Notes: a model not told the origin generated them from the letters alone. A DNA stretch of 64,000 nt from Alcanivoracaceae bacterium (GCA_029212745.1 JARGOL010000016.1:1-64000); one strand, 5' to 3'. Positions 35,501 through 45,360 are shown, counted from the first letter of the stretch. Numbers and translations: made by a program.

Positions 35501-36283
35501 GTGCGCGTATTGATTGCAGTGGTTATGGGTCTGCTGATGGCTGGCTGCGTGGAATCACCCACCGGCCGCAACCAGCTGCTGCTGATGTCCAGCAGCCAGA
35601 TGGACCAGATGGGCATCACCGCCTATGAACAGATGAAACAGGAGCAACCCGTATCCAGTGATGCCGCCACGGTCCGTTACGTGCGCTGCGTGGCCGACCG
35701 GATCACCGCCACGCTGGCTGAACAGCAGACCTGGGAAGTGAATGTGTTCAACGAACCGTCGGCCAATGCCTTCGCCCTGCCGGGCGGCAAGATCGGCGTC
35801 AACAGCGGCCTGCTGGATGTGGCGCAAACGCCGGACCAGCTGGCCGCCGTGGTTGGTCATGAAATTGGTCACGTGCTGGCCCAGCACAGCAATGAGCGGG
35901 TCTCCATCCAGATGGCGACACAGACCGGCATGCAGCTGCTGCAGGCGATGTCCGGCGAGCCCAGTGAAGAGAAGGCCATGCTGTTCGGGCTGCTGGGGCT
36001 TGGCACCCAGTTTGGCGTCACCCTGCCCTTCAGTCGCAAGCATGAAACAGAGGCGGATATCGTCGGCCTCAAGCTGATGGCGCAGGCGGGCTTTGACCCA
36101 CGCGCCTCGGTGACGCTGTGGCAGAACATGGCCAAGGCCAGCAGCGGTGCGCCGCCGGAATTCCTGTCCACCCACCCGTCCAGCGAGTCCCGCATCCAGG
36201 AGCTGCAGGCAAACATGCCGGAGGCGGTGGCGTACTATAACGCCGCCCGTAAAGCAGGACGCGTGCCGAACTGCTCGCGCTAG
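35501..36283 (+). CDS. M48-family metalloprotease lipoprotein
   Basis: 260 residues. The GTG at 35501 has an AAGGAG ribosome site at ideal spacing and gives the lipoprotein signal MRVLIAVVMGLLMAGC; an upstream ATG at 35480 is less well supported. The zinc site is HEIGH (VVGHEIGHVLAQHS) with the third ligand in KHETEADIVG. It is likely an outer-membrane quality-control protease (LoiP/YcaL type). The gene begins 26 bases after the ABC1 kinase stop, so an operon is likely. Confidence 0.86.
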   Translation: MRVLIAVVMGLLMAGCVESPTGRNQLLLMSSSQMDQMGITAYEQMKQEQPVSSDAATVRYVRCVADRITATLAEQQTWEVNVFNEPSANAFALPGGKIGVNSGLLDVAQTPDQLAAVVGHEIGHVLAQHSNERVSIQMATQTGMQLLQAMSGEPSEEKAMLFGLLGLGTQFGVTLPFSRKHETEADIVGLKLMAQAGFDPRASVTLWQNMAKASSGAPPEFLSTHPSSESRIQELQANMPEAVAYYNAARKAGRVPNCSR

Positions 36284-36296
36284 CGGCTGGCACCAG

Positions 36297-36408
36297 CCCT
36301 CACCCCAACCCCTCTCCCCGGGGGAGAGGGGCTTTCGCGGCATCCAGACAACACATCAAACAGCACTGGTCGGTCCCCTCTCCCTCCGGGAGAGGGACAG
36401 GGTGAGGG
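36297..36408. repeat. REPIN-like repeat
   Basis: CCCTCACCCCAACCCCTCTCCC to GGGACAGGGTGAGGG with a short unique spacer. It lies after the M48 gene and before the shared terminator. Confidence 0.88.
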
Positions 36409-36430
36409 AACCACCCGCCACAAATCCCAC

Positions 36431-36460
36431 AAAAAAGGCGGGCCCAGGCCCGCCTTTTTC
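36431..36460. terminator. Bidirectional terminator between the M48 and lipoprotein genes
   Basis: GGCGGGCC-CA-GGCCCGCC hairpin with an A run on the left and a T run on the right. It serves the convergent genes on both sides. Confidence 0.88.
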
Positions 36461-36483
36461 TTTACCGGTCAACAACCCACCGG

Positions 36484-37893
36484 TCAGGGGTACGACAACG
36501 TGGTAACACGACCATCCGCGTCGATGGATATGTCACCCAGCATTTCCGTCAGTCCGGCATCGTTGTAGATCGTTGCCGTCAGGCCGGTGATGTCGGCCAG
36601 CTCAAGCGCCGTACCGAAGTCGAACACCAGGCTTTCGGTTTCCGGATCGAAAACGGCTTCCGGTACCAGTGCATTGTAACCGTCACCACGGTCCAGTTTC
36701 TCCAGCAGGATCGATTGCGCCAGCGTCAGGTCAGCGCCACCCACCAGGGAAGCCGTGAATGTGGTCCGGCCGCCGGCAATTTCAAACACCAGCCCGTTGA
36801 ACGCGTCGGTACCGGAGGTGATTTCCAGGTAGAACGGCATGTCGGCGCCGGCGTCACCGGCAATGGCATCAAACGTGTTGCGGAACAGCTGCTCGGAGAC
36901 CTCACTGGCGGCCACCGGCTTGATGACCACGTCACCGGACTGCAGGCCGAGGGTAAACTCGGTGGCCGTCAGCTCGATATCGCCCGCTGCAGCGCCACTG
37001 TTGGTGCCCAGGGCAATCAGGAAAATCTCTTCAGCACCGATGTCCGCCAGAGAACTGTTGCCGGTGGAATACAGGGTGGTGCCACCCACGGTGAACTCGA
37101 GATCACCGGTGACCGCGGCATCACGGTTGAACTCCCCGGTATAGGTGGCTGGCGCCGACGCCACCGGAAAATCACCGCTGGTCAGCGTAATCCGTGACCG
37201 GTAGAAGGAGCCGGCGTCGTTACCGTCGTTTTCGCGCAGGGTGTAGATATTGAAGAAGTAGTCGGTGCTGGTCTTGTACAGCTTGGTCACCGCCTCCAGG
37301 GAACGCAGGTCGTCCATGGTGTAGGACTGGCTGGCTGCGCCACCGTCGGCATAGAAGTAGTAATTGACCTTGTCACCGGCGCTGGCGTTGATGAAATACC
37401 AGCCGGCATCACCATTCGGGTCTGCCTGCGGGGCACTCTCGTCCGCGTACACGCCCTGGTTGTCGTTGTTCACCGGGGTGCTGCCGGTGCTGGCGTAGCC
37501 GTCCGCGTTGAGTCCACCGTTAATGGTCACCGTGGTGCCTTGGGAGGCGGTCGGATTGGTGTAGGTAAATTCGAGCTCGTCGTATTCGAGGCCGGTCTGC
37601 ACCGAGTAGCTGACACCGGCGCCGATGGCATCTTCGAGCTGAGCCATATCGAGCCCGTCAACGAACGGCGACATGGCGTTGAATGCCGAATCAGTCAGTG
37701 CGGCAATTTCCGCATCGCAGGCAGCACCAGGTGTGGTGCACGTGAGCGACGCGTCTGCCGAAGAGTCAATGCGACTGGCGGCAAAATCAGCTCGGGCACT
37801 TTCGCTGACCACCACCAGGTCGTCAGATGAATCGCCGCCGCACGCGGCGAGCATTCCAGCCAGAACCAGCGGCAATAATCGTGTGGGTCTCAC
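36484..37893 (-). CDS. Unknown acidic lipoprotein
   Basis: 469 residues; GTG start at 37893 with GGAG eight bases upstream, giving the lipoprotein signal MRPTRLLPLVLAGMLAACGG. The mature protein is rich in Asp, Thr, Gly and Ala with many beta-strand-like stretches, such as SGDFPVASAPATYTGEF. Three cysteines sit near the N-terminus. No domain was recognised. It may bind ligand or form an outer-membrane surface layer; the low-complexity composition resembles the FilF-like protein, but no sequence match is claimed. Confidence 0.6.
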   Translation of the reverse strand: MRPTRLLPLVLAGMLAACGGDSSDDLVVVSESARADFAASRIDSSADASLTCTTPGAACDAEIAALTDSAFNAMSPFVDGLDMAQLEDAIGAGVSYSVQTGLEYDELEFTYTNPTASQGTTVTINGGLNADGYASTGSTPVNNDNQGVYADESAPQADPNGDAGWYFINASAGDKVNYYFYADGGAASQSYTMDDLRSLEAVTKLYKTSTDYFFNIYTLRENDGNDAGSFYRSRITLTSGDFPVASAPATYTGEFNRDAAVTGDLEFTVGGTTLYSTGNSSLADIGAEEIFLIALGTNSGAAAGDIELTATEFTLGLQSGDVVIKPVAASEVSEQLFRNTFDAIAGDAGADMPFYLEITSGTDAFNGLVFEIAGGRTTFTASLVGGADLTLAQSILLEKLDRGDGYNALVPEAVFDPETESLVFDFGTALELADITGLTATIYNDAGLTEMLGDISIDADGRVTTLSYP

Positions 37894-38051
37894 AGCAAGT
37901 CTCCATGTCCAGTAAAAATCCGGCCAGGCGCCCTGCAGGCAATGCGCCGGCCCAGACTCCAACCTATCAAATCACTGGCACGGATGTGTGATGATTGTGT
38001 AAAAGAAGCGCAAACCGTCGCCAGCGGCGGCGACAGGCCGGCTGCAAACAC

Positions 38052-38645
38052 TTATTGGTAGTAGGCGTTTTCCGTGACGGTATGGTCGGTGCTGTCACGC
38101 ACACCAGCCAGCTCCGGAACGCGCTCGCGCAGAGTGCGCTCGACGCCGTCGCGCAGGGTCATGTCGACCGCAGAGCAGCCCTGGCAGCCGCCGCCAAATT
38201 CCAGCACGGCGACATTATCGTCGGTGAGCTCCAGCAGCTGCACGTTGCCGCCGTGGGAAGCCAGGCCGGGATTGATCTCGGCGTAGAGCACATGGTTGAT
38301 GCGCTCTTCCACCGTGGCATCCGGGCCGATGTCCGGCACCCGTGATTTCGGTGCCTTGAAGGTCAGCTGGCCGCCCATGCTGTCCTTCTTGTAATCGATC
38401 AGCGCATCTTCCAGATACTTGACGCTCTTGCCTTCGACCCAGGCATGAAAGCCCTCGTAGTCATAGCGCACGTCCTCATCCTCTTGCTCACCGGGCGGGC
38501 AGTACGCCATGCAGCACTCGGCATGGGGGGTGCCCGGGCGCTCGACAAAGATGCGTACGCCCATGCCATCATTGTTCTGGCGGGCGAGCAGGTCCCGCAG
38601 GTATTCCTGCGCGGATGCGGTAATGCTGATCAGGTTGTCACTCAT
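38052..38645 (-). CDS. nfuA: Fe-S biogenesis protein NfuA
   Basis: 197 residues: an N-terminal A-type-like domain (degenerate, ending about residue 95) and a C-terminal Nfu domain with the [4Fe-4S] CxxC motif GGCQGCSAVDMTL. It carries clusters to apo-proteins under stress. The ATG at 38645 has GGAAG upstream; two in-frame starts lie above it. Confidence 0.95.
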   Translation of the reverse strand: MSDNLISITASAQEYLRDLLARQNNDGMGVRIFVERPGTPHAECCMAYCPPGEQEDEDVRYDYEGFHAWVEGKSVKYLEDALIDYKKDSMGGQLTFKAPKSRVPDIGPDATVEERINHVLYAEINPGLASHGGNVQLLELTDDNVAVLEFGGGCQGCSAVDMTLRDGVERTLRERVPELAGVRDSTDHTVTENAYYQ

Positions 38646-38789
38646 AAGGCTTCCATCGGTCATATCCTGAGTATTTTAGTCAGGTATTCCCTCCCTGCAA
38701 CCATAACCCCTGATTTTTCCCGCATTGGTTAACCGGCGCGCAGGCAGTATCATCGTCGCCCACCCACCGTCAGACCACGGAGAACGGCC

Positions 38790-39065
38790 ATGAGCGATGA
38801 CCCGCGCGACCCGCAGTCGCCCGCCACCCCGCCCGAGAACAGCGACAACGACACGGCCGGGCAACCGCGCAAAACCAGCCTCGTGGAGGTGGTCCAGGGC
38901 GTGCTGGCGAGCCTGATCGGCGTACAGAGCGCGAAAAACCGCGAGCGCGACTTCAAGCGCGGCGACCCGGGCGACTATATCGCTGTCTATGTACTGCTGG
39001 TGATTGGCCTGGTGATCGGCATGATCGCGCTGGTGAGCTCGGTGCTGGACGCGGCTGGAAAATAA
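38790..39065 (+). CDS. DUF2970 membrane protein
   Basis: 91 residues. A polar N-terminus is followed by a conserved SLVEVVQGVLASLIGVQS segment and a single C-terminal membrane helix (YIAVYVLLVIGLVIGMIALV). DUF2970 proteins are common in gammaproteobacteria with no known role. It lies between nfuA (divergent) and cysI. Confidence 0.8.
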   Translation: MSDDPRDPQSPATPPENSDNDTAGQPRKTSLVEVVQGVLASLIGVQSAKNRERDFKRGDPGDYIAVYVLLVIGLVIGMIALVSSVLDAAGK

Positions 39066-39099
39066 CGGCAAGCACTATCCATATAGCAACATATTTCTT

Positions 39100-39109
39100 T
39101 TATGCATAA
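39100..39109. promoter_or_regulatory. AT-rich palindrome upstream of cysI
   Basis: TTATGCATAA lies in the AT-rich stretch 39080-39120 upstream of cysI. It may be part of the promoter or a CysB-type binding region. Confidence 0.3.
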
Positions 39110-39190
39110 GGGGGATTTGCTACATTCCCGCGCCTGATGCCCCACTCCGCGGGAAAACCCACAAATTCTGAAGGGTTAGCGCAGCACACC

Positions 39191-40840
39191 ATGTACGTTT
39201 ACCAGGACCACGACCAGACATTGCTTGAGGAGCGCGTCGCCCAGTTCCGGGACCAGACACGCCGCTACCTCGCCGGCAGCCTGAGCGAGGATGAGTTCCT
39301 TGCCCTGCGGCTGCAGAACGGCCTCTACATCCAGCGCTACGCGCCCATGCTGCGTATTGCCGTACCCTACGGCCTGCTCGCCAGCAAACAGCTTCGCACC
39401 CTGGCCCATGTGGCCCGCACCTGGGACAAGGGCTACGCCCACGTCAGCACCCGCCAGAACATCCAGCTGAACTGGCCGGCGGTGGAGGATGTGCCGGATA
39501 TCCTGGCCGAGCTGGCTGCTGTGCAGATGCATGCCATCCAGACCAGCGGCAACTGCATCCGCAATGTCACCACGGACGAGTTCGCCGGCGTCAATCCGGA
39601 CGAGATCGAGGACCCACGCCCCTGGTGCGAAATCATTCGCCAGTGGTCCACGTTCAACCCGGAATTTGCCTACCTGCCGCGCAAGTTCAAGATTGCGGTC
39701 AATGCGGTTCCGGATGCCGACCCGGCATTGATCGGCGTGCATGACATCGGTGTGCAGGTGATCCGCGACGGCAACGGCGATACCGCCTTCCAGGTCTGGG
39801 CGGGCGGCGGCCTAGGCCGCACGCCGATGACCGGCCAGGTGATCGGCGAGTGCGTGGCCTGGCCTGACCTGCTTGCCTACCTGGAAGCCATCTTGCGGGT
39901 GTACAACAAGTACGGCAATCGCGACAACAAGTACAAGGCGCGCATCAAGATCCTGGTCAAGGCGCTGGGCGCGGAGAAATTCCGCGAACTGACGGAACGG
40001 GAATTTGCCGAGCTGCAGGGTGGGCCCATGACCCTCACCGATGCGGAAGTGACCCGCATGCGCGGCTACTTCACCGACCTTGATTACCAGCCGGCCGGCG
40101 ACGGCAGCGCTCTGCGCCAGGCACTGGACAGCGACAAGGCGTTCAGTCGCTGGTTCCACACCAATACCCGCGCGCACAAGCACGACGGCTACCGGGCCGT
40201 GGTGCTGAGCCTGAAGAAAACCGGCCGTGCGCCGGGCGACATCAGCGACGAAGAACTGGAAGCGGTGGCGGACCTTGCCGATCGTTACAGCTTCGGCGAG
40301 CTGCGCAACACCCACCAGCAGAACATGGTGCTCGCCGACGTGCGTGACGAGGACCTGTTTGCCCTGTGGCAGGCACTGGATGGCCTCGGCTTTGCCACCC
40401 CCAACTTCAAGCTGATGACCGACATGATCGCCTGCCCCGGCGGCGATTTCTGCGCCCTTGCCAACGCCAAGTCACTGCCCATCGCCGAAGCCATTCAGCG
40501 ACGCTTTGATGACATGGACTTCCTGCATGACCTGGGCGAGCTGGACATCAATATCTCCGGCTGCATGAATGCCTGCGGCCATCACCATATTGGCCATATC
40601 GGCATCCTCGGCGTCGACAAGAAAGGCCGCGAGTATTACCAGATCACCGTGGGCGGTCGTGGTGACAAGGTCAGCAAGGTAGGCAGCAAGATCGGCCCGT
40701 CCTTCGAGGCTGATGAAGTTCCTGACGTGATTGCCAAGCTGCTGGACGTGTACCTGGAATCACGGCTGGAGAACGAGGCATTCATCAATACGGTGGAGCG
40801 CGTTGGCGTGGAACCGTTCAAGGAGCGTGTCTATGCCTGA
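39191..40840 (+). CDS. cysI: Sulfite reductase hemoprotein CysI
   Basis: 549 residues of the nitrite/sulfite reductase family. The siroheme/[4Fe-4S] cysteines are visible in CPGGDFCALANAKSLP and NISGCMNACGHHHIGHIG. An N-terminal ferredoxin-like half domain precedes (RQTRRYLAGSLSEDEF-type sequence). It reduces sulfite to sulfide for cysteine synthesis. The start at 39191 fits the Pseudomonas-type N-terminus (MYVYQDHDQ). No cysJ is nearby, so the electron donor is probably ferredoxin. Confidence 0.88.
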   Translation: MYVYQDHDQTLLEERVAQFRDQTRRYLAGSLSEDEFLALRLQNGLYIQRYAPMLRIAVPYGLLASKQLRTLAHVARTWDKGYAHVSTRQNIQLNWPAVEDVPDILAELAAVQMHAIQTSGNCIRNVTTDEFAGVNPDEIEDPRPWCEIIRQWSTFNPEFAYLPRKFKIAVNAVPDADPALIGVHDIGVQVIRDGNGDTAFQVWAGGGLGRTPMTGQVIGECVAWPDLLAYLEAILRVYNKYGNRDNKYKARIKILVKALGAEKFRELTEREFAELQGGPMTLTDAEVTRMRGYFTDLDYQPAGDGSALRQALDSDKAFSRWFHTNTRAHKHDGYRAVVLSLKKTGRAPGDISDEELEAVADLADRYSFGELRNTHQQNMVLADVRDEDLFALWQALDGLGFATPNFKLMTDMIACPGGDFCALANAKSLPIAEAIQRRFDDMDFLHDLGELDINISGCMNACGHHHIGHIGILGVDKKGREYYQITVGGRGDKVSKVGSKIGPSFEADEVPDVIAKLLDVYLESRLENEAFINTVERVGVEPFKERVYA

Positions 40841-41327
40841 GATGATTCGTGATGGCGAGATTGTCAGCAACGAGTGGCAGCGACTGGATGCTGACAGCAT
40901 TGCTGAAAACGGCGTACCGGAGAGCGGCAAGGTGATCGTGCCGCTGGCTGTCTGGCAGGCAAAGAAAGAGGCACTCAAGGCGCGTGGTGATATTGGCGTC
41001 TGTCTGGACCCGGGCGAAGAGCCGGAGGCCCTGGCGGACGATGTCAGCGCCCTGCCCCTGGTGGCGATCAACTTCCCCGCCTTCAAGGACGGTCGCGGCT
41101 ACAGCTATGCTCGCGAGCTGCGTACCCGCTTCGGCTTCACCGGCGAACTGCGCGCGGTGGGTGACGTATTGCGCGACCAGCTGTTCTATCTCTGGCGCGT
41201 CGGCTTCAACGCCTTTGAAGTGCGTGACGACCGCGACATCCAGGAAGCCCTGAGCGGCCTGAAGGATTACACCGTCACCTACCAGGGTGATGTGCACGAC
41301 CCCAGGCCGATCTACCGGCGCGCCTGA
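40833..41327 (+). CDS. DUF934 protein associated with CysI
   Basis: 164 residues. DUF934 members accompany CysI in many bacteria and are presumed to help sulfite reduction. The start overlaps the cysI stop by eight bases with AAGGAG upstream. Conserved features are VAINFPAFKDGRGYSYA and GFTGELRAVGDVLRDQL. The function is not experimentally defined here. Confidence 0.8.
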   Translation: MPEMIRDGEIVSNEWQRLDADSIAENGVPESGKVIVPLAVWQAKKEALKARGDIGVCLDPGEEPEALADDVSALPLVAINFPAFKDGRGYSYARELRTRFGFTGELRAVGDVLRDQLFYLWRVGFNAFEVRDDRDIQEALSGLKDYTVTYQGDVHDPRPIYRRA

Positions 41328-41352
41328 GCGTGCACGTTTGATCGCAAACAGG

Positions 41353-41381
41353 AAGGCCACATCGTGATGTGGCCTTTTTTT
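41353..41381 (+). terminator. Terminator of the cysI operon
   Basis: AAGGCCACATC-GT-GATGTGGCCTT hairpin with a T run, 25 bases past the DUF934 stop. Confidence 0.93.
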
Positions 41382-41412
41382 ATGACGGCGTTCTTACGAA
41401 CCTTGGGCGGGG

Positions 41413-41494
41413 CCCTCACCCCAACCCCTCTCCCGGAGGGAGAGGGGCCATCTGGAGAGTGCCCTCTCCCTCCGGGAGAGGGACAGGGTGAGGG
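41413..41494. repeat. REPIN-like repeat, compact
   Basis: A full unit with little spacer between the two hairpins. It lies between the cysI terminator and the ZntB-like gene. Confidence 0.88.
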
Positions 41495-41537
41495 TGTGGG
41501 TGTGGGCAATCCCCGGAAAGAATTGCTCCGCTGAACC

Positions 41538-42479
41538 CTACAACCAGCGCTTGCGCCACATGATGATCGCCACCACCACCATCACCAGCGACACCGCACC
41601 GGCAAAGTAGCCGAAGGCACGCGGATCGTCCGTGCCCGGCATGCCCGCCACATTGATGCCGAACAGGCCGGTAAGGAAACTGGCCGGCAGGAAGATACCG
41701 GTGAGGATGGCAAGCAGGTACATGCGCTGGTTGAGCTGGTCGGAGAGCACGGCGTTCATGGCTTCCTGGGCCAGGGTGGCCTGCTCGCGGGCACTGTCGA
41801 GATCCTCCAGCAGGCGCTGAAGCCGGTCCCCCGCCTCACGCACCGTGACCTTGTCGCTGTCGGAAAGCAGCCCCGACGCATCCGCCTGCAGACCGATGAT
41901 GGCCTCGCGCTGCGGGTTCAGGTAACGACGCAGGATAATGGCCCGGCGACGCAACGCCGCCAGGCGTGCGCGTGTCTGCCGTGAGGAAGCGTCACCGGGG
42001 CGATCAAACACCGCCACCTGGTCCTCGATGGCTTCGATCACCTCTTCCAGGTTCCAGGTCAGCCGGTCGATCAGTGACGCAAGCAACTCTCCTGCCGTGC
42101 GCGGGCCCTCGCCCTGTTCGAAGCTTTCCTGAAGGCTGCGCACTGCCGCCAGGGAGCGGCGCTGGGTGCTGTACACCTGGTTGCCACGCAACCACAGGCG
42201 GATGGCAATCATGTCTTCCGGCTGCTCACCGGGGTTCAGGTTGACGCCGCGCAGGTAGACCAGCACGCCGTCGTCCAGTGCCGTGACCCGCGGTCGTGTC
42301 TCCATCGTCAGCAGCGCCGCGGCAACCCGCTCGGGCACCTGGCTGTCGAGCCAGGTGGCGGTATCAGCATGGGTGTAATCGAAGTGCAGCCAGCGCACGC
42401 CCGCCACGTCTGCATCTGCCGCGATACGACGCGCGCCGCCCTGTCCGTCGAGGACAAATCCGTGAACCAGCCCACTCAT
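41538..42479 (-). CDS. CorA-family (ZntB-like) metal transporter
   Basis: 313 residues: a long cytoplasmic helical funnel and two C-terminal transmembrane helices, with the GxN signature GINVAGMPG between them. The Gly-Ile-Asn motif with a ZntB-like MPG ending suggests zinc/proton transport, but substrate assignment is weak. It precedes the YhdH-like gene by 14 bases on the same strand. Confidence 0.85.
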   Translation of the reverse strand: MSGLVHGFVLDGQGGARRIAADADVAGVRWLHFDYTHADTATWLDSQVPERVAAALLTMETRPRVTALDDGVLVYLRGVNLNPGEQPEDMIAIRLWLRGNQVYSTQRRSLAAVRSLQESFEQGEGPRTAGELLASLIDRLTWNLEEVIEAIEDQVAVFDRPGDASSRQTRARLAALRRRAIILRRYLNPQREAIIGLQADASGLLSDSDKVTVREAGDRLQRLLEDLDSAREQATLAQEAMNAVLSDQLNQRMYLLAILTGIFLPASFLTGLFGINVAGMPGTDDPRAFGYFAGAVSLVMVVVAIIMWRKRWL

Positions 42480-42493
42480 GCCCGTGCCTCCGT

Positions 42494-43492
42494 TCAGCCG
42501 CCCGCCACCTTGACCAGCACGCGACCACGGACCTCACCGCCAAGAATGCGGCTGAACCAGGGCGGCAGTTGCGCCAGCGGCACTTCTTGCGCCAGTACCT
42601 GCTCCAGCTTTTCCAGCTTCCAGTCGCTGGCCAGCAGTTGCCAGACCTGCTCCTTGATCTCCAGCGGCAGCTCGACGCTGTCCACGCCCAGCAGGTTGAC
42701 GCCACGCAGGATGAACGGGAATACCGAACCATTCAGGGTGGGCGAGCCAGCCAGGCCACAGCACACGGCACTGCCGCCGTACTTGAGGCTCTTGATGGCG
42801 TTGAACAGGATGTCACCGCCAACACAGTCCACCACGCCGGCCCAGCGCGGCTTGAGCATCGGCTTGTCGACGCCCGCCGACAGGGTCTCGCGGTCAACAA
42901 AATCCGCCGCTCCCAGGGTACGCAACCAGCCGTGGGCATCCGCCTTGCCGGTGCCGGCCACCACATTGAAGCCCAGCTGCGCCAGCAACGCCACGGCAAT
43001 ACTGCCGACACCGCCGGTGGCGCCGGTCACCAGTATCTCGCCCTGCTCCGGCTCGACGCCCGTATCCAGCAGCGTTTCCACACACAGCGCAGCCGTCAGG
43101 CCGGCGGTGCCGAGAATCATGGCATCCCGGGCCGACAGCGCTTCCGGGCGGCGTACCAGCCACTCCGCCGGCACGCGAATGAACTCGCTGTAACCACCGT
43201 CGGTATTCATGCCCAGGTCATAACCGGTAACGATGACCGGATCGCCGTGCTGCCAGGGGCCGGCACTGGCCTTCTCCACCACACCGGCCGCATCAATGCC
43301 CGGGGTGTGGGGGAAGCTGCGTGTCACGCCCTTGTTGCCCGTGGCGGACAGGGCATCCTTGAAATTCAGGGAGGAATAGCTCACCCGCACCAGCACGTCA
43401 CCGGCTGGCAGGTCGTCCGTTGAACGCTGCACCAGCGAGGTGACATAACCGTCGTCACCCTTGTCGGTGCGCAAAGCCTTGAAAGATGCCAT
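42494..43492 (-). CDS. YhdH/AcuI-family NADPH-dependent oxidoreductase
   Basis: 332-residue medium-chain reductase. Cofactor-binding motif is ILVTGATGGVGSIAVALLA near residue 150. Members reduce acryloyl-CoA (AcuI, YhdH) or quinones (YhfP). Sequence details such as SSLNFKDALSATGNKGVTRSFPHTPGIDAAG match the YhdH subfamily. A possible link to propionyl-CoA metabolism (acrylate, DMSP breakdown) is inference only. Confidence 0.85.
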   Translation of the reverse strand: MASFKALRTDKGDDGYVTSLVQRSTDDLPAGDVLVRVSYSSLNFKDALSATGNKGVTRSFPHTPGIDAAGVVEKASAGPWQHGDPVIVTGYDLGMNTDGGYSEFIRVPAEWLVRRPEALSARDAMILGTAGLTAALCVETLLDTGVEPEQGEILVTGATGGVGSIAVALLAQLGFNVVAGTGKADAHGWLRTLGAADFVDRETLSAGVDKPMLKPRWAGVVDCVGGDILFNAIKSLKYGGSAVCCGLAGSPTLNGSVFPFILRGVNLLGVDSVELPLEIKEQVWQLLASDWKLEKLEQVLAQEVPLAQLPPWFSRILGGEVRGRVLVKVAGG

Positions 43493-43518
43493 CCCAATCC
43501 CCCCGATCGATGATGCGT

Positions 43519-44562
43519 TTATTGCAGCCAGCGAGACGCGCCCTGGTGCAGCAGTTTCTCCACGGCGCGCTGCACGCCACCTTCCACGGAGAAGCCAAGC
43601 CGCTCTGCCAGCTTGCGTTTGTGTTCCCAGCGCACTTCGAAAACATCGGCGCTTTCAATCCGCTCGAGCAGGTACTCATCACTGGTCTTCAACTCATCCA
43701 CAAGACCCAGCTCCAGGGCGCGCTGCCCAAACCAGTGCTCACCGGTAGCGACTTTGGCCACATCCAGGCCGGCGCGCTGTTCACCGACGAATTCCTTGAA
43801 CAGCAGGTGGGTATCCTCCAGTTCTTCCTGGAATTTCTGCCGGCCCTTGTCCGTGTTTTCACCGAACACCGTCAGCGTGCGCTTGTATTCACCGGCTGTC
43901 ATGACATCCACATCGACGTCATGCTTCTTCAGCAGGCGATGCACATTGGGCACCTGGGCAACCACGCCAATCGAGCCGATGACGGCAAACGGCGCCGCAA
44001 TGATGCGGTCACCGATACACGCCATCATGTAGCCGCCGCTGGCTGCCACTTCATCCACACAGATGGTCAGCGGGATACCGTGGTCACGGACACGCCGCAA
44101 CTGTGATGCCGCCAGGCCATAGCTGTGCACCAGCCCACCGGGGCTTTCCAGGCGCACCACCACTTCGTCTTCCTTGCTGGCAATCTGCAGCACGGCACTG
44201 ATTTCCCGGCGCATGTCTTCCACGGCGCTGGCACGGATGTCTCCGTGGAAGTCCAGCACGAACACCCGCTTGCGTGGTTCGTCGGCGCCTTTCTTCTGCT
44301 TCTTGTGCTCCGCTTTTTCCGCCTTCTCTCGGGCCTTGCGGGCGGCCTTGCGCGCTGCCGGCGCCATTACTTCATCGCCGAGCCCCTCGCGCAGTGCCTT
44401 CATCTCATCGTTGAGGTGCTTGACCCGCAGCGTGCCGTCGTCATCCATCTGCCGGTTGCGCCCTGCGACATTGGCGATGCCCGCCACTACAAACAGAAAG
44501 GCCACCACAAACGTGACGGCCTTGGCGAGAAACATCCCGTACTCGGTAAAAAACTCAACCAC
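43519..44562 (-). CDS. sohB: Inner-membrane serine protease SohB
   Basis: 347 residues with an N-terminal membrane helix (TFVVAFLFVVAGIANVAGR), a long basic linker (ARKAARKAREKAEKAEHKKQ) and an S49 peptidase domain. The catalytic Ser is in VAASGGYMMA and the Lys in AGEYKRTL. The C-terminal insertion is typical of SohB. It probably degrades membrane or periplasmic peptides. Confidence 0.92.
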   Translation of the reverse strand: MVEFFTEYGMFLAKAVTFVVAFLFVVAGIANVAGRNRQMDDDGTLRVKHLNDEMKALREGLGDEVMAPAARKAARKAREKAEKAEHKKQKKGADEPRKRVFVLDFHGDIRASAVEDMRREISAVLQIASKEDEVVVRLESPGGLVHSYGLAASQLRRVRDHGIPLTICVDEVAASGGYMMACIGDRIIAAPFAVIGSIGVVAQVPNVHRLLKKHDVDVDVMTAGEYKRTLTVFGENTDKGRQKFQEELEDTHLLFKEFVGEQRAGLDVAKVATGEHWFGQRALELGLVDELKTSDEYLLERIESADVFEVRWEHKRKLAERLGFSVEGGVQRAVEKLLHQGASRWLQ

Positions 44563-44603
44563 TAACGTCGTCTCCAGTCAGGTAATACAGGGGGAACACG
44601 GAA

Positions 44604-45251
44604 TTACTCCCAGCGTCCCACCGCTTGTTCGGCACTGCCGTTGAGGGGGCGGCCCACCAGTCCCGAGGGAGTGAGCACCACCTCGAAAATGGCGCTGTCG
44701 GCCATCGGCAGGTAGGTGGCGCTGCCGTAGCGGGCGTCCACCAGCATGCTCCAGCCCTCGCGGGCATTGTGCCAGATATCGATGCCGATACCCGGCTTGA
44801 TCACTTCGTAGACCGTGCGCTCCTTGCTGCGCTCGTCTTCCAGGGTCAGGTAACGCCCCTGGATACGGTCCAGCTGGTAGCCCGGCGAGAAACCAAACAG
44901 GGCAAAAAGCCCTTTCCAGCGCACGATCCGGGCATCAATCTGCCACAGGTCGCCACTGAGCGGATAATCCACGTTGCTGCCGTCGGGCTCGGATACCGTC
45001 GCCATGTACTGCTGCGGGCCCATCTGGCGGAAGCTGACCGTGGCAATGGGCGAACCTTCGCGCAGCTCGTTGTAACTGAACAGGTTCAGGGCGAACAGGG
45101 AGAAATACACGGCCAGCCCCACCAGCAACAGGCCCGCTGTGCCCTTGAACCACTGCACCAGCCACTTCTGTCGCAGCAGGATGGCGGCACCGCCGATCAC
45201 CAGCAACACGCAAATAATGATGATAACCAGTGGTACTGTTTCAAAGCTCAT
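44604..45251 (-). CDS. Conserved membrane protein of unknown function
   Basis: 215 residues. Two N-terminal hydrophobic segments (LVIIIICVLLVIGGAAILL and GTAGLLLVGLAVYFSLFAL) are followed by a soluble, probably periplasmic domain. Similar proteins are sometimes called multidrug transporter in annotation, which the structure does not support. It precedes sohB by 41 bases and could act with it at the membrane. Confidence 0.55.
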   Translation of the reverse strand: MSFETVPLVIIIICVLLVIGGAAILLRQKWLVQWFKGTAGLLLVGLAVYFSLFALNLFSYNELREGSPIATVSFRQMGPQQYMATVSEPDGSNVDYPLSGDLWQIDARIVRWKGLFALFGFSPGYQLDRIQGRYLTLEDERSKERTVYEVIKPGIGIDIWHNAREGWSMLVDARYGSATYLPMADSAIFEVVLTPSGLVGRPLNGSAEQAVGRWE

Positions 45252-45360
45252 ATTCGGCTCCGTGTCGTTCCTTGTCCCCAGGATGCCGCCACAAGGGCGG
45301 GCATGGCAGTGGCCATGCCATCAGCCTGACATGCCGGCCCCTGCGGCGATGGCACCCAGG